The position numbers were made by a program, and so were the translations under genes. Positions 38,301-51,419 of a stretch of 55,909 bases of DNA are shown here, in pieces. Within the stretch, counting starts at the first letter, position 1. Each line of letters starts with the position of its first letter. This DNA comes from Lentibacillus juripiscarius JCM 12147 (GTDB taxonomy: Bacteria; Bacillota; Bacilli; Bacillales_D; Amphibacillaceae), in assembly GCA_001311805.1 (NCBI GenBank), contig BBCA01000017.1, forward strand, positions 1 to 55,909. Reading direction: 5' to 3'. The notes under the pieces are model-generated. The model saw nothing but the letters and a program-made list of their open reading frames with translations, was not told where the DNA came from and did not search any database.

Positions 38301-39825
38301 ATGGTAAGTACAGTAACAGCGGAAGCAGTAACGGAAGTTGGAGCGATGAAAAGGGATCATTATTCGATGATCATTAATGGCGACGCGTGGAGAGCAATTC
38401 ATCTGAAACATTTGAAACATTTTGACCCGGCCAAAGGCGAAGTGCTGGCGACCGTCGTGAAAGGAAATCAAGAAGATGCCGAAAAAGCTGTCAAAGCTGC
38501 AAGAAATGCTTTTGAAAAAGGAAAATGGAGCAACAAGTATCCAGTTGGGAAGCGGGCACGGATCCTTAATAAAATCGCTGCCATTATGCGCGAGCGTTTT
38601 TAACGAACTAATCGAAATGGAAGTGCTCAACAGCGGTAAATCGATGAGTGCAGCACAGGTCCAGGTCAACCAGTCGATTGAGGTATTTGAATTTATGCGG
38701 GGGCGATTGTCGGTCACCGTGGCAGCGTCAACAACATGCCAAACGGATTTTTCAATTATACGCATAAAGAGCCGGTCGGTGTTTGTGCACAAATTATTCC
38801 ATGGAACTACCCAATGATGATGGCTTCCTGGAAAATCGCGCCGGCCATTGCAGCTGGATGTACCGTCGTTATCAAACCGGCAAGTCTGACTCCAATTACC
38901 GCACTGATCCTGAACGAAATTTGCCATGAAGCAGGAGTCCCGGAAGGTGTCGTCAATACGGTTCCTGGTTCTGGAAGAGTGTTGGAGACTATCTTGTCGA
39001 GCATAAGAACATTAACAAAGTGGCCTTTACAGGGTCTACCCCAACCGGAAAAGACATTATGCAAAAGTCATCCGATACATTGAAGCGTGTTACCTTGGAA
39101 CTTGGTGGCAAGTCACCAAACATCGTTTTTGAAGACGCTGATCTGGATGCAGCCGTACCTGGCTCACTATTTGGCATCTTCTTTAACACCGGACAATCCT
39201 GTGAAGCCCGCTCGCGAATGTTTGTCCATGAATCAATCTATGATGACTTTATGGAGCAGTTTATTGCCAAAACGAAAAGCTTCAATCAGGCAATCCATTC
39301 GATAAGGGCACCCATCTCGGATCGATCATCAGTCAAAATCAACTGGATATCATTGATGGGTATGTACAGTCCGCACGAGAAGATGGTGCAACCATTGCGA
39401 CAGGTGGAAACGTCATGAAAATTGATGGATTTGAAAATGGATATTGGTATGAACCGACTGTAATTACGGATGTGACCCCTGATATGAAAGCGGTCAAAGA
39501 AGAAATCTTCGGCCCTGTTGTGGTCGTAGAAAAGTTCACCGATGAAAAGGAAGTTATCCAGCGTGCTAATGATACTGACTACGGTTTGGGTTCCGCTATC
39601 TGGACGAAAGACCAAGGACGGGCAACAAGAGTTTCGCACCAGATTAAAGCCGGTATCGTGATGGTGAACAACCCGTTCTCTGCGTTCCCGGGAACCCCGT
39701 TTGGCGGATATAAACAATCCGGATTTGGCCGGGAATTGACGGTCGAAACATTAGATCTTTATATGGAAGATAAAAGTGTTCTTTCTTATTACGGACCAAA
39801 ACCGTTGAATCCATTCGGCGTATAA
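38301..39825 (+). CDS. Aldehyde dehydrogenase of the paa operon, multiply frameshifted
   Basis: About 505 residues of an [43 protein letters not shown], general base in [17 protein letters not shown], catalytic Cys in [16 protein letters not shown], and [18 protein letters not shown] near the end. Breaks occur near 38600, 38705, 38985 and 39280-39400. In this operon it probably oxidises the ring-cleaved semialdehyde-CoA (PaaN-like) or phenylacetaldehyde. The MaoC-type hydratase domain that fuses with ALDH in PaaZ is absent. Confidence 0.8.
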
Positions 39826-39847
39826 ACAGAAAGGAAGGCGGAAACAG

Positions 39848-40699
39848 ATGACCATAGAGAACGTTACCGTTGCCGGGGCTGGCGTAATGGGGCGAGGCAT
39901 CGCATATGTCTCGGCCCTTGCCGGTTTCCGAACAGTTTTAGTGGACATTTCTGAAGAACAGTTGCAAAACGCACTGTATCATGTCCGGAAAACGGCTGAA
40001 AAAGGAGTCAAAAAAGAGAAAATTACCGAGGACGAGGCTGACAATCTATTAAACAACCTTACTACAACAACAACGCTGGAATTAGCTGTGGAATCATGTG
40101 ATTTACTGATTGAAGCCGTACCGGAAAAGCGTGAACTCAAGAAAACGATCATGGAGACTGCGGATGCACATGCTCCTTCTCATGCCGTTTTGGCTTCCAA
40201 TACATCCACCATCAGCCCAACGGAATTGGCTTCCTATACAAACAGAGCTTTCCAGGTGGCAGTCATGCATTTTTTCAATCCGGTTCATCGAATGCCGCTT
40301 GTCGAGATTGTAAAAGGACTGGAAACAGTTCCAGAAACAGTAGACCTAATTCAAGAGGCTGCAACACACATGGGAAAAGAATCGGTTGAGGTCACTGAGT
40401 TCCCGGGATTTGTTACAAGTCGCATCAGTGCGTTAGTTGGCAATGAGGCATTTCATATGCTGCAGGAAGGTGTTGCATCTGCTAACGATATTGATAAGGC
40501 TGTAAGGCTCGGGCTAAATTATCCGATGGGACCGCTTGAACTTGCGGATCTGGTAGGTTTGGATGCCCGTCTTAATAATTTACGATATTTGCATGAGAAA
40601 CTTGGTGAAAAATATCGCCCTGCTCCCCTGCTTGAACAGCTTGTCAAAGCAGGACGATTAGGGAAAAAAAGTGGATACGGTGTCTATCAGTATGAATAG
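39848..40699 (+). CDS. paaH: 3-hydroxyacyl-CoA dehydrogenase PaaH
   Basis: Intact, 283 residues. The NAD-binding motif is VTVAGAGVMGRGIAYVSALA; the catalytic His-Glu pair is in VAVMHFFNPVHRMPLVEIVK; the C-terminal domain contains EFPGFVTSRISALVGNEAF and GLNYPMGPLELADLVGLDAR. It oxidises 3-hydroxyadipyl-CoA to 3-oxoadipyl-CoA. ATG 39848 follows AAAGGAAGG. Confidence 0.9.
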   Translation: MTIENVTVAGAGVMGRGIAYVSALAGFRTVLVDISEEQLQNALYHVRKTAEKGVKKEKITEDEADNLLNNLTTTTTLELAVESCDLLIEAVPEKRELKKTIMETADAHAPSHAVLASNTSTISPTELASYTNRAFQVAVMHFFNPVHRMPLVEIVKGLETVPETVDLIQEAATHMGKESVEVTEFPGFVTSRISALVGNEAFHMLQEGVASANDIDKAVRLGLNYPMGPLELADLVGLDARLNNLRYLHEKLGEKYRPAPLLEQLVKAGRLGKKSGYGVYQYE

Positions 40700-40716
40700 C
40701 AAGGGAGGGTTTAAGA

Positions 40717-41914
<1,198 letters not shown>

Positions 41915-41965
41915 AGACAAGACAATACCGGATTTTTTACATCTTACAAGAAGGGAGAATTCTAC

Positions 41966-42262
41966 ATGCCTTTTGTGATTACTTCGCCTTGCATAAATGA
42001 AAAATCTGCCGAGTGCGTGGAAGTCTGTCCGGTAGATTGCATCGAGGAAGGGGAAGATATGTTCCACATTGATCCCGATGTCTGTATTGAGTGTGGTGCG
42101 TGTGAAGCAGCTTGTCCGGTGCAGGCGATTTATATGGAAGAGGAAGTTCCAGATGAAGAATCGGAGTATATCGATATTAATAGATCCTTTTTGAATAGCG
42201 CGAAACAAGTGCTCAATCTCCCGCTCAGAAACATATCGACTAGACTAAACCACAGGAGTTAA
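41966..42262 (+). CDS. Seven-iron type ferredoxin
   Basis: About 98 residues. Cluster motifs are CINEKSAECVEVCPVDCI and CIECGACEAACP, the [3Fe-4S]/[4Fe-4S] arrangement of FdxA-like ferredoxins. ATG 41966 follows AAGAAGGGAG, 52 bases after paaJ, so it is probably part of the paa operon. It may carry electrons from the ferredoxin-NADP reductase at 28078-29075 to the epoxidase. The last 20 residues look unusual and may be shifted. Confidence 0.8.
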   Translation: MPFVITSPCINEKSAECVEVCPVDCIEEGEDMFHIDPDVCIECGACEAACPVQAIYMEEEVPDEESEYIDINRSFLNSAKQVLNLPLRNISTRLNHRS

Positions 42263-42272
42263 AGGAGACATG

Positions 42273-42362
42273 ATGAGCGTTGCAATGTTGAGCTTATCGT
42301 ATGCAGGCATTGAAGTCGTGCTAGCCGTTGTCCACTGGAGCCGGGTAAGGCACACTACGTAA
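42273..42362 (+). CDS. Short ORF after the ferredoxin gene, possibly frameshifted
   Basis: AAAGGAG lies five bases before ATG 42273, an excellent start signal. The frame gives only 29 residues (MSVAMLSLSYAGIEVVLAVV and a short tail). A neighbouring frame offers EPGKAHYVTNQKKQLNARW further on, so the true product may be longer and broken by indels. No family recognised. It is the last potential gene of the paa operon before a terminator. Confidence 0.35.
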   Translation: MSVAMLSLSYAGIEVVLAVVHWSRVRHTT

Positions 42363-42389
42363 CCAATCAGAAAAAACAACTAAATGCTC

Positions 42390-42700
42390 GGTGGGGAGTG
42401 ATGCGGAATATCGATTTTTCCAACTCACTCCCTTTCTATGCTTCAGGGCCAGCTCCAGACCTAGTCTGTTCATCAAAATCGGATATAATAAGGATAGTTT
42501 TTGCTTTCATTTAACCCCCTGCAGAATTATACTCCATAGAATGCACGTTCCGATTTATGACCCTCTATCGAAGTTGTCTGTTGCCGGAGACTTTTTGGCG
42601 TCTGGCTGGCCGGAGTATATAAAGTTTCCCACTCATAATGATCATACCCATTATCGATTTATGGATTAGCAGCGACACATCGATCACAATTGTTGGAAAT
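42390..42700. other. Non-coding stretch
   Basis: No gene-like pattern on either strand. The open frames here lack ribosome sites and have poor composition. Confidence 0.4.
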
Positions 42701-42704
42701 AATG

Positions 42705-42745
42705 GGGCTTGACATCCAAGGAGAATTTGCTTGGGAGTCAAGCCC
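42705..42745 (+). terminator. Strong hairpin at the end of the paa operon region
   Basis: GGGCTTGAC / GTCAAGCCC plus inner pairing TCCAAG / CTTGGGA form a long stem between the convergent paa and phenylalanine operons. A weak T-rich stretch follows. Confidence 0.7.
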
Positions 42746-42982
42746 GTTTATACTAGAAATACGGATGGAATCAATTTTTTTTAACTGTGGCCAGTGTATA
42801 TCAAATAGATTAAAGTCAATCAGTGGAAGTGGTTTGGCTGTGTTTTTTTACCCCAATGTTATGTCGATTCTGAAGTACACCTTTCACTGGCGTACCGCTT
42901 CCGAAAAAACCGTTGTTTGAATTTACTTTTGGCAACAAGTAGAGAAAAGTTTAAACGTTATTTAATTTAAACAGCGAAGAAG

Positions 42983-44332
42983 TTAATTCAGGTTAATAAT
43001 TCCCAAAGTATAAAGAAATACTATAACAATTGTAACCGGAACTATATAACGCATAAGTGCCCACCAAATAGAATACCATGCCAAAGCTAGTTTATTACCC
43101 CTGAAAAACTCTTGTTTCATTATTGGCCTTTCCATCTTAAAGCCAATAAACAAGGCAATAAGCAGGCATCCAATTGGAAACATGACATTACTTACGACAT
43201 AATCAGTAAGATCAAAAATATTCTTATCAAATAATGTCACTCCACTAAGGACACCTGATGAGAGTCCTGCAGGAATACCTGCTAAAAAGATAATTGACCC
43301 TGCAGTCCAAGTAACTTTTTTTCGTGAGCGTTTCCCGTCAGTTGTAAACGCTGCCACCAGAATCTCTAACATGGAAAATGACGAAGTAAGTGTCGCAAAC
43401 AGAAACAATAGTAAGAAAAGTGTTAGGAAAAGCTCACCAAAGGCCATTTGACTGAACACGGCAGGTAGTACAACAAACAATAAGCTTGGTCCTTGTGCAG
43501 GCTCCATTCCAAAAGCAAATACAACTGGGAAAATGAATAATCCGGCTAAAATAGACACAGCAATATTCATAATTGTAACCACGCCTGCAGAAGTAGGTAA
43601 ACTTTCATTTTTACCTAAATATGAACTATAGGTTACCATGACAGAAACACCAACAGATAGGGCGAAAAATGACTGTCCTAGTGCAAATAGTAATCCATCA
43701 GTTGTAAGTTGTGTTATATCCGGTTTAAGAAAGAACCATAATCCTTCCATAGCCCCGTCCAGTGTTAAGGCTCGTATAATAAGGATAATGAAAAATACAA
43801 ATAGGAGTGGCAGCAGATACTTAGATGCCCGTTCTATCCCATTTTTAATCCCTAGTGTTAAAACAATAACGTTAATTAAAATAAATACGGCAGTACCAAA
43901 CAACGCTATCCATGGTGAACCTGTGATAGAACTGAAAGCAGCTTCATAATCTGCCCCACCTTTAATAACAAAACCAAACACTGACATTACAGCATAAATA
44001 AGAACCCAGCCACCAACAACGGCATAGAAAGATAGTAACAAGAAACTACTGACCACACCTATTCGTCCAACTACTCGCCAGTTACTTTTGGGTGCTAACA
44101 TGTCATACGCACTAACAGCCTCTTTACCTGAACCACGACCAATTAGAAATTCTGATATAAGCAATGGTAGCCCAATTAAAAATGTGAAAACAATAAAGAT
44201 AACTAGGAAAGCACCCCCACCATTCATTCCTGCCACATAAGGAAATTTCCATATTGCTCCGAGTCCGATAGCTGATCCTGATGCAGCAAGGATAAATCCT
44301 AGTTTAGAAGACCATTGATTCTCATTCTTCAT
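42983..44332 (-). CDS. Sodium-dependent amino acid transporter, NSS (SNF) family
   Basis: Intact, 449 residues with about 11-12 membrane helices. The NSS signature KLGFILAASGSAIGLGAIWK with the sodium-site segment is at the N-terminus, followed by FPYVAGMNGGGAFLVIF, and ALGQSFFALSVGVSVMVTYS in the sixth helix. Bacterial NSS proteins such as LeuT and MhsT import hydrophobic or aromatic amino acids with Na+. ATG 44332 follows AGGAGGAG, preferred over an upstream in-frame codon. It follows the phenylalanine dehydrogenase gene, so phenylalanine is the likely substrate. Confidence 0.88.
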   Translation of the reverse strand: MKNENQWSSKLGFILAASGSAIGLGAIWKFPYVAGMNGGGAFLVIFIVFTFLIGLPLLISEFLIGRGSGKEAVSAYDMLAPKSNWRVVGRIGVVSSFLLLSFYAVVGGWVLIYAVMSVFGFVIKGGADYEAAFSSITGSPWIALFGTAVFILINVIVLTLGIKNGIERASKYLLPLLFVFFIILIIRALTLDGAMEGLWFFLKPDITQLTTDGLLFALGQSFFALSVGVSVMVTYSSYLGKNESLPTSAGVVTIMNIAVSILAGLFIFPVVFAFGMEPAQGPSLLFVVLPAVFSQMAFGELFLTLFLLLFLFATLTSSFSMLEILVAAFTTDGKRSRKKVTWTAGSIIFLAGIPAGLSSGVLSGVTLFDKNIFDLTDYVVSNVMFPIGCLLIALFIGFKMERPIMKQEFFRGNKLALAWYSIWWALMRYIVPVTIVIVFLYTLGIINLN

Positions 44333-44339
44333 TTTACTC

Positions 44340-44720
44340 CTCCTCATTTTTGGGAGCTGACGATCAAACAATTATTCTTATTAGGTACTATCTGCCCTTC
44401 ATAACCTTAATAGCAATAAAGAACTAGTTTTGTTTTATTAAGCCTGAGATATTATGAATGCAGCCCCTTTATCTCTGATTTTTATCTAGCTTTAAAGGTT
44501 ACTCAGTTCGAACCTGAATGAAAGCAGGATCATCGTTAGACAGCAATATGCTGCCTAAGTTTTCACCTGCACTGTTTCTTCCTATATAATTGAATTTCAA
44601 TACTGTATTTACCAAGGCCTATTAAGAAACTACTAAAATAAAAGTGGTTTTTTAGCGACAGGTACAACCTTCATATACAGTCTCCATTTTAGGAAGAAAA
44701 ATATTTAAGTTTGGTCTAAT
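44340..44720 (-). pseudogene. Unidentified coding relic between phenylalanine dehydrogenase and transporter genes
   Basis: On the minus strand one frame, ending at TAA 44501-44499, reads VNTVLKFNYIGRNSAGENLG, then SILLSNDDPAFIQVRTE. It looks like real protein, and an upstream ATG in the same frame (44695 region) is separated from it by stop codons. I cannot name the family. The rest of the 390-base gap shows nothing. Confidence 0.3.
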
Positions 44721-44725
44721 AGTTA

Positions 44726-45891
44726 TTATTCTTTGACATTCCATTTCGGTCTACGTGCTCGTGAGAAGAAGTTATTTAGACCACTTTCCTCTTGAATGCG
44801 CTTTTCGCATTTACGGTTTGCAGCTTCTAATGGTGTAATAGAATCTAGATGGGATTGTTTATAGATATCTAATAAAACATTGTAAATTTCTTTTGTTTTT
44901 ATTAACACACGTTCATGGTTTGCTCCATAAAGCTCATCCGCAACTTGGATAAGACCGCCAGCATTTACAATATAGTCTGGTGCAATTAAAATACCTTTTT
45001 CTTTAAGCTCTTCCCCATAACGTTCTTCCCTAAGCAATTGATTATTAGCTGATCCGCAAATTGCTTTTACACGTAGCTGATTAATTATCTGATCATTAAT
45101 AATTCCACCCATTGCACATGGAATAAAGATATCAGCATCTGTACCGTAAATAGAGTCACTTTCCACTACTTTAACAACACCTTTTGCTGCTTCACCTTTT
45201 GTTTGACTAATTCAAGCGTCTTTTCATTTATATCTGTTACATAAAGGTTGGCACCAGCCTCTAACAAATAATCGGCAACTTTAAATCCTACTTTACCCAA
45301 CCCTTGAATTGCGTATGTCTTATCGCCAAGATCATCCGTATCAAATAGATATTTACTTGTAGCTTTTAGTCCATAGATTACACCTTGTGCCGTTGGAGTT
45401 GATGAATCGCCACCACCACCGTAAGCTTCAGGAATTCCACAAACAAAATTTGTTTCCTTCATTACATTAACAAAGTCATCCATGTTCGTACCCATATCGG
45501 TTCCGGTGTAGAAACGACCATTTAATGAATCTACAAATTGACCAAATGCTTTAAGTAGTGCAGGTGTTTTATCCTTTATTGGATCACCGATTATAACTGC
45601 CTTTCCGCCACCAAAGTCTACACCAGCAGCAGCACACTTTTGAGTCATACCTTCTGATAATCTTAATGCATCTTCTATTGCATCATCTGCTGAATCATAT
45701 TGACGCATCCGCGTTCCACCAAGTGCTGGTCCTAATGTTGTATCATGGATAGCGATAATTGCTTGTAATCCAGTTTTGGGGTCATTACAAAACACTACCT
45801 GTTCATGTCCTGCTATTTTTTCAAACATATTGTGCCTGCTCCCGTTATTCATATTTTCCTTTACATTTGCGTTTTTTTTCATTGTTGACAT
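44726..45891 (-). CDS. pdh: Phenylalanine dehydrogenase (Glu/Leu/Phe/Val dehydrogenase family), one frameshift
   Basis: About 388 residues. The core is [40 protein letters not shown], the catalytic-Lys region [20 protein letters not shown], and the NAD motif [20 protein letters not shown]. Details fit PheDH rather than Leu[40 protein letters not shown], a longer N-terminus, and the tail RRPKWNVKE. It deaminates phenylalanine to phenylpyruvate with NAD. One base is lost near 45185. Operon partners are a 2-oxo acid dehydrogenase and an NSS transporter. Confidence 0.8.
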
Positions 45892-45924
45892 ATAAACTGC
45901 CTCCTTAGTTTTGGGCCTTCAATG

Positions 45925-46480
45925 ATGACACGGTCAATATTTCCTTTTAGAACCACTACCAATTCTTTTCTCGATTTCAATCACATTATTTGTGCCAAGA
46001 TCGAAATAAAGGCCACCCATTTGCAATAAAGCGCATACATTTCCTCTTTACGGTTCCTATAGCATGGGTTGATGACATCCTTATTGGTAGTCCTCTGTCC
46101 TCCTGCCGTTTAAGTTAAAACGGTGCTTCGTCAACAGAAATCAAATCATTCATTGGTCCTTTTTGATGGACACTTATTGTGGATCCTCCACCTAAATACG
46201 CTACAATCAAATTCTTATTGTAATAGGAATCATACATTTCTTTTGCAACTTGTATTGCTACCGTGCGAATACTGGTAATTGATGCTACGATAATTTTTAA
46301 ATTCAGCTAAAGAGTAGGTTATGCTTTTTTGAAAACCATCTCTTCATCTCTAAATTCCCAATTAGAATTGGCTCCACATAGCATCGGCAATCGCAACTCT
46401 CTTAGGAGTTTATCTTTATCAAATAAATTCGATTAATCATCAAAATTCCTTATACTCATCCATTTAGTATCCTCCCGTAA
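45925..46480 (-). pseudogene. buk: Butyrate kinase (buk) relic
   Basis: On the minus strand the segment TVAIQVAKEMYDSYYNKNLI, then VAYLGGGSTISVHQKGPMND, then LISVDEAPF matches the butyrate kinase/ASKHA core (LIVxHLGGGI, EGPFSPxRAGGLP). Just downstream in another frame RGLPIR and HAIGTVKRKCMRFIA continue it. The surrounding sequence is full of stops and no start remains. In Bacillus bkd operons buk lies between bcd and lpdV, exactly this position, so the cluster probably descends from a bkd operon. Confidence 0.65.
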
Positions 46481-46550
46481 TAGGCGTATAAATTTTTACT
46501 TCTTCAAAAATTTATTATTCGTTTGAAATAATCTATTTAAATTTAAATAG

Positions 46551-47954
46551 TTATATGTGAATTGGCATTCCTAGTGCTAATTCAGCAGTATCCAGAACTG
46601 CCTCTCCCAATGAAGGATGGCTATGAATCGTAAGTGCAATGTCTTCCACACTAACAATTGTTCGATAGCTAATGTGAGTTCTGCAATGATATCACTTGCA
46701 CCAATTCCAACAATTTGTGCCCCAATCAGAACTTTATCTTTTTCGTTGTAATTAAACGAACAAATCCTTCAGTTGCATCAAGTGATAGCGCACGGCCATT
46801 TCCATTTAGCGGAAACTTAAATACGTTAACTTCATATCCTTCTGCTTTCGCTTCTTCCAGTGTAAGGCCTACCGAAGCCATTTCTGGATCTATAAAACAT
46901 ACAGAAGGAATAGCCCCATAATCCACACCTACATTTTCACCCGCTATTACTTCAGCAGCTACCTTCGCTTCATAACTTGCCTTATGTGCCAACGCAACAC
47001 CAGGAACTATATCGCCGATAGCAAAGATATTCTTCTTATTCGTACGACCTTGGTCATCAACAGGGATAAGATCTTGTTTCCCAACTGTAACCCCTGCCAT
47101 TTCTAGTCCAAGCTCATTCGTATTTGGTCGACGTCCTACAGAAACTAATACATAATCGGCATCTACAGATTTTTCTTCTCCTTTAACTTCATATCTCACA
47201 CTGACACCATTTTCAGTCTCACATGCCTCTTTCGCCATAGCATTCGTTTCAATAGTGATATTTTTCTTCCGAAAACTATGAATGGCATATTCGACCATGT
47301 CCTTATCAAAACTAGATAAGATGGACGGACTTCCTTCTAAAATCGTAACTTCAGAACCAAAATTAGCGTAAGTACTGGCTAATTCACATCCGATATATCC
47401 ACCACCTATTACAACTAATTTCTTTGGTACTTCGGAAAGACTTAGAGCACCTGATGAGTCAATCACTCTTTTACCGAATTTAAACCCATTTATTTCAATT
47501 GGATGACTTCCTGTTGCAATTATTGCGTGATTAAAGGAATATGTTTGTGCATTGTCCTCTTGCATTACTCTTAGCTGATGATCGTCAACAAAAATGCTTC
47601 ACCACGTAATATTTCTACTTTATTTTTCATAAGAAGCATTTCTATACCTTTTGTTAGCGTGCCAACAACCTTTTCGTCTTTCCATTCTTGCGTTTTAGAA
47701 AAATCTAATGTTACATCTTTTGCCTTAATACCGAACGTATCTGAGTGCATGGCATCCCGATAACGATGACCTGCGCTAATTAAAGCTTTAGAAGGTATAC
47801 AACCTGCGTTTAGACAAACACCTCCAATATACTCTTTTTCAATAAGCGAAACCTTTTGTCCCATTTGCGCTGCCCTAATGGCTGCTACATAGCCACCCGG
47901 ACCAGCACCAATAACTACTGTATCAAGCTCAATAGCAAAATCTCCTACCACCAT
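46551..47954 (-). CDS. Dihydrolipoamide dehydrogenase (E3), frameshifted
   Basis: About 468 residues. The FAD motif is [20 protein letters not shown]; the redox disulfide is [20 protein letters not shown]; the NAD motif is [20 protein letters not shown]; the second FAD motif is [20 protein letters not shown]. The C-terminal His-Glu pair ([10 protein letters not shown]) can be read across shifts near 46730 and 46650, and another shift is at 47575. It reoxidises E2-bound lipoate. ATG 47954 follows GGAGGGATG, directly behind the E2 gene. Confidence 0.88.
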
Positions 47955-47961
47955 TTGTTGA

Positions 47962-49285
47962 TCATCCCTCCACCAAAAGAATTTCTGGATCAGCTATTAA
48001 TTCTTTTAAATCATTAATAGCTTCTTGTGCTGTTACACCATCAATTACACGATGGTCAAATGAGAAGGAAAGCTTCATTATAGGCGCAGCAACTATTTCC
48101 TTATCTTCGTTTACAACGGCCTCATGTTCGATTCGACCAATTCCTAAGATTGATACTTCAGGGTAATTAATAATCGGTGTTGACCAAACCCCGTTTGTTG
48201 CAGCAGCACCAACATTTGTAATGGTTGTGGAACCATTTCGCATATCTTGAGCTCCTAATTCTCCCTTTTTGGCCTTGTCAGTGTACTTCATAATCTCTTG
48301 AGCAATTTGTAAAATTGTTTTCATATTCGCTTCTTTAATATTAGGTACGAATAGTCCTTGATCTGTATTAGTCGCAACCCCAATATTGAAACAATTTCTG
48401 TAAACAATCTCATCTGCTTGCTCGTTAACATACGCATTAAGTGCCGGGTGCTTACGCAATACAGCTACTAAAGCCTTCACAATATAGGGCATAAACGTAA
48501 GTTTAACACCTTGTTCTATAGCTCTTTCTTTGGACTTCTTACGATGCTCTATTAGCTTAGAAACATCAACGGCATCAAAGACAGTAACATGTGGTGCCGT
48601 CGCTTACTTTTTACCATTGCCTTAGCAATCGCTTTACGTGTTGACGACATTTTTTACACTATTTTCGGTTACTTGTGGCGGGGAAGTAGATTCTGTTAAA
48701 TCCTGTTTTATTTCCGTTTTTTTGTTTGTACCACCGTGAATGTATCGTTTTGGACGGAATCATTTGTCGTTGTGGTTGATTCACCTGAAATGAACATATC
48801 GATATCTTCTTTTGTGACACGGTTATTTTTTCCTGTTGGATTAATTGTGCGAATATCGACGCCTTTTTCACGTGCATAGCGACGTACAGAAGGAATAGCC
48901 ATTAATCTGATATCTGTATCCATGCCCCCTTGTTTTTTGTTTGCTGCGGTATTTATTGCTTCTTGTTCTTCAACCTTCGTTTTTTCTTGTACAGAATCAT
49001 TCAGAGCATCCGCTTCACTAGTTTCTAATTGTTCAATACTTCCTGTTCCTTCTGTCTCAATTTCAATGATAACCTCACCAACTTTAGCTACTTCTCCCAC
49101 TTCAAAAAGATCTTGCTAACCGTTCCCGATACTGGTGAAGGTAACTCCATAACAGTTTTATCATTCTGTATTTCTAATAATGAATCATCTTCTTCAATGG
49201 TACCTCCAACTGTCACAAACCATTTGACAATTTCACTTTCGGCAATTCCTTCGCCTATATCAGGCAATCTAAACTGAAAACTCAT
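47962..49285 (-). CDS. 2-oxo acid dehydrogenase E2 (dihydrolipoamide acyltransferase), frameshifted
   Basis: About 440 residues in the usual order. A single lipoyl domain ([20 protein letters not shown], lipoyl-Lys in [13 protein letters not shown]) comes first, then an acidic linker and a peripheral-subunit-binding domain ([20 protein letters not shown]). The catalytic acyltransferase domain ends [19 protein letters not shown], which carries the active His. Shifts occur near 49105, 48720 and 48600. It transfers the acyl group to CoA; the acyl specificity is not readable from sequence, and phenylacetyl is proposed from context. Confidence 0.88.
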
Positions 49286-49314
49286 GCAAGTGTGCTCCCC
49301 TTCCCATGATTATT

Positions 49315-50290
49315 CTAGAAGTCTATAACTTCTTTAACCCTTTCTTCAATATCTGCTGCATCTGGAAGCCAAACCTCTTCCGCTTGACCAAATGGATAAA
49401 CAGTATCTGGTGCCGTAACTCGACTTACAGGTGCTTCTAGATATAAGAAGATACGTTCTGCAATTTCAGACATAACACTGCCCATAACACCTGCTTGACG
49501 TTGCGCCTCTTGTACTGCAACAACACGCCCAGTCTTTTTAACAGATTCGAGAATTGTCTCCATATCAATTGGAGCAACTGTTCTTAGATCGATTATTTCG
49601 ACCGATATATTTTGTTTTTCTAACTTTTCTGCTGCTTTTACTGACTCCTGAACCATTGCTCCATATGCGATAATAGTTACATCCAACCCTTCCCTCGTTA
49701 TAGTTGCTTTATCTAGTGGCACGGTATATAATCCATCTGGAACTTCTGCACGAAATGAACGATATAGTTTTAGATGCTCTAAAAATATAATTGGATCATT
49801 GCTACGGATAGAAGAGATTAATAGCCCTTTGGCATCATAAGGATTACTTGGAATGACCACACGCAATCCAGGTGATTGTGCTACTATTCCTTCAAGACTA
49901 TCTGAATGTAGCTCTGGTGTATGAACACCTCCACCATATGGGGAACGAATCGTTACGGGGGCAAAACGTTCACCACCCATTCTATAGCGAACCCGTGATA
50001 ATTGACCCATTATTGCATCCATCGCCTCAAATGCAAAACCGAAAAATTGAATTTCCGGAACAGGACGGAAGCCTGCTAACCCTAAACCTACAGATGCTCC
50101 AACAATAGCTGATTCTGCTAGTGGCGTATCGAAGACCCTTTCTTCACCAAACTTTTCTTGAAGGCCTTCTGTGACTCGAAATACTCCACCATTCATTCCG
50201 ATATCTTCACCGAAAATTAAAATATTTTCATCCCTTTCAAGTTCTAAACTAAGCGCATCCGTTATCGCCTTTACCATTGTTTTTGGGCCA

Positions 50291-50291
<1 letters not shown>
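49315..50291 (-). CDS. 2-oxo acid dehydrogenase E1 component, beta subunit
   Basis: About 325 residues. It starts MAQ and then [40 protein letters not shown], with [20 protein letters not shown] and [20 protein letters not shown] further on. The start ATG 50291 (GGAAAGGAG before it) overlaps the E1-alpha stop as TAATG. One A is missing from the A5 run near 50278, so the open frame seems to begin earlier. With E1-alpha it forms the thiamine-diphosphate decarboxylase. Confidence 0.9.
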
Positions 50292-51407
<1,116 letters not shown>

Positions 51408-51419
51408 ACACAACCTTTC

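Noticed and set aside
44726..45891. Leucine dehydrogenase (bcd), as in a standard bkd operon
   Set aside because: The [14 protein letters not shown] and [16 protein letters not shown] segments and the longer N-terminus fit phenylalanine dehydrogenase better; LeuDH normally has AEDVGT and FGSSGNPSP there.
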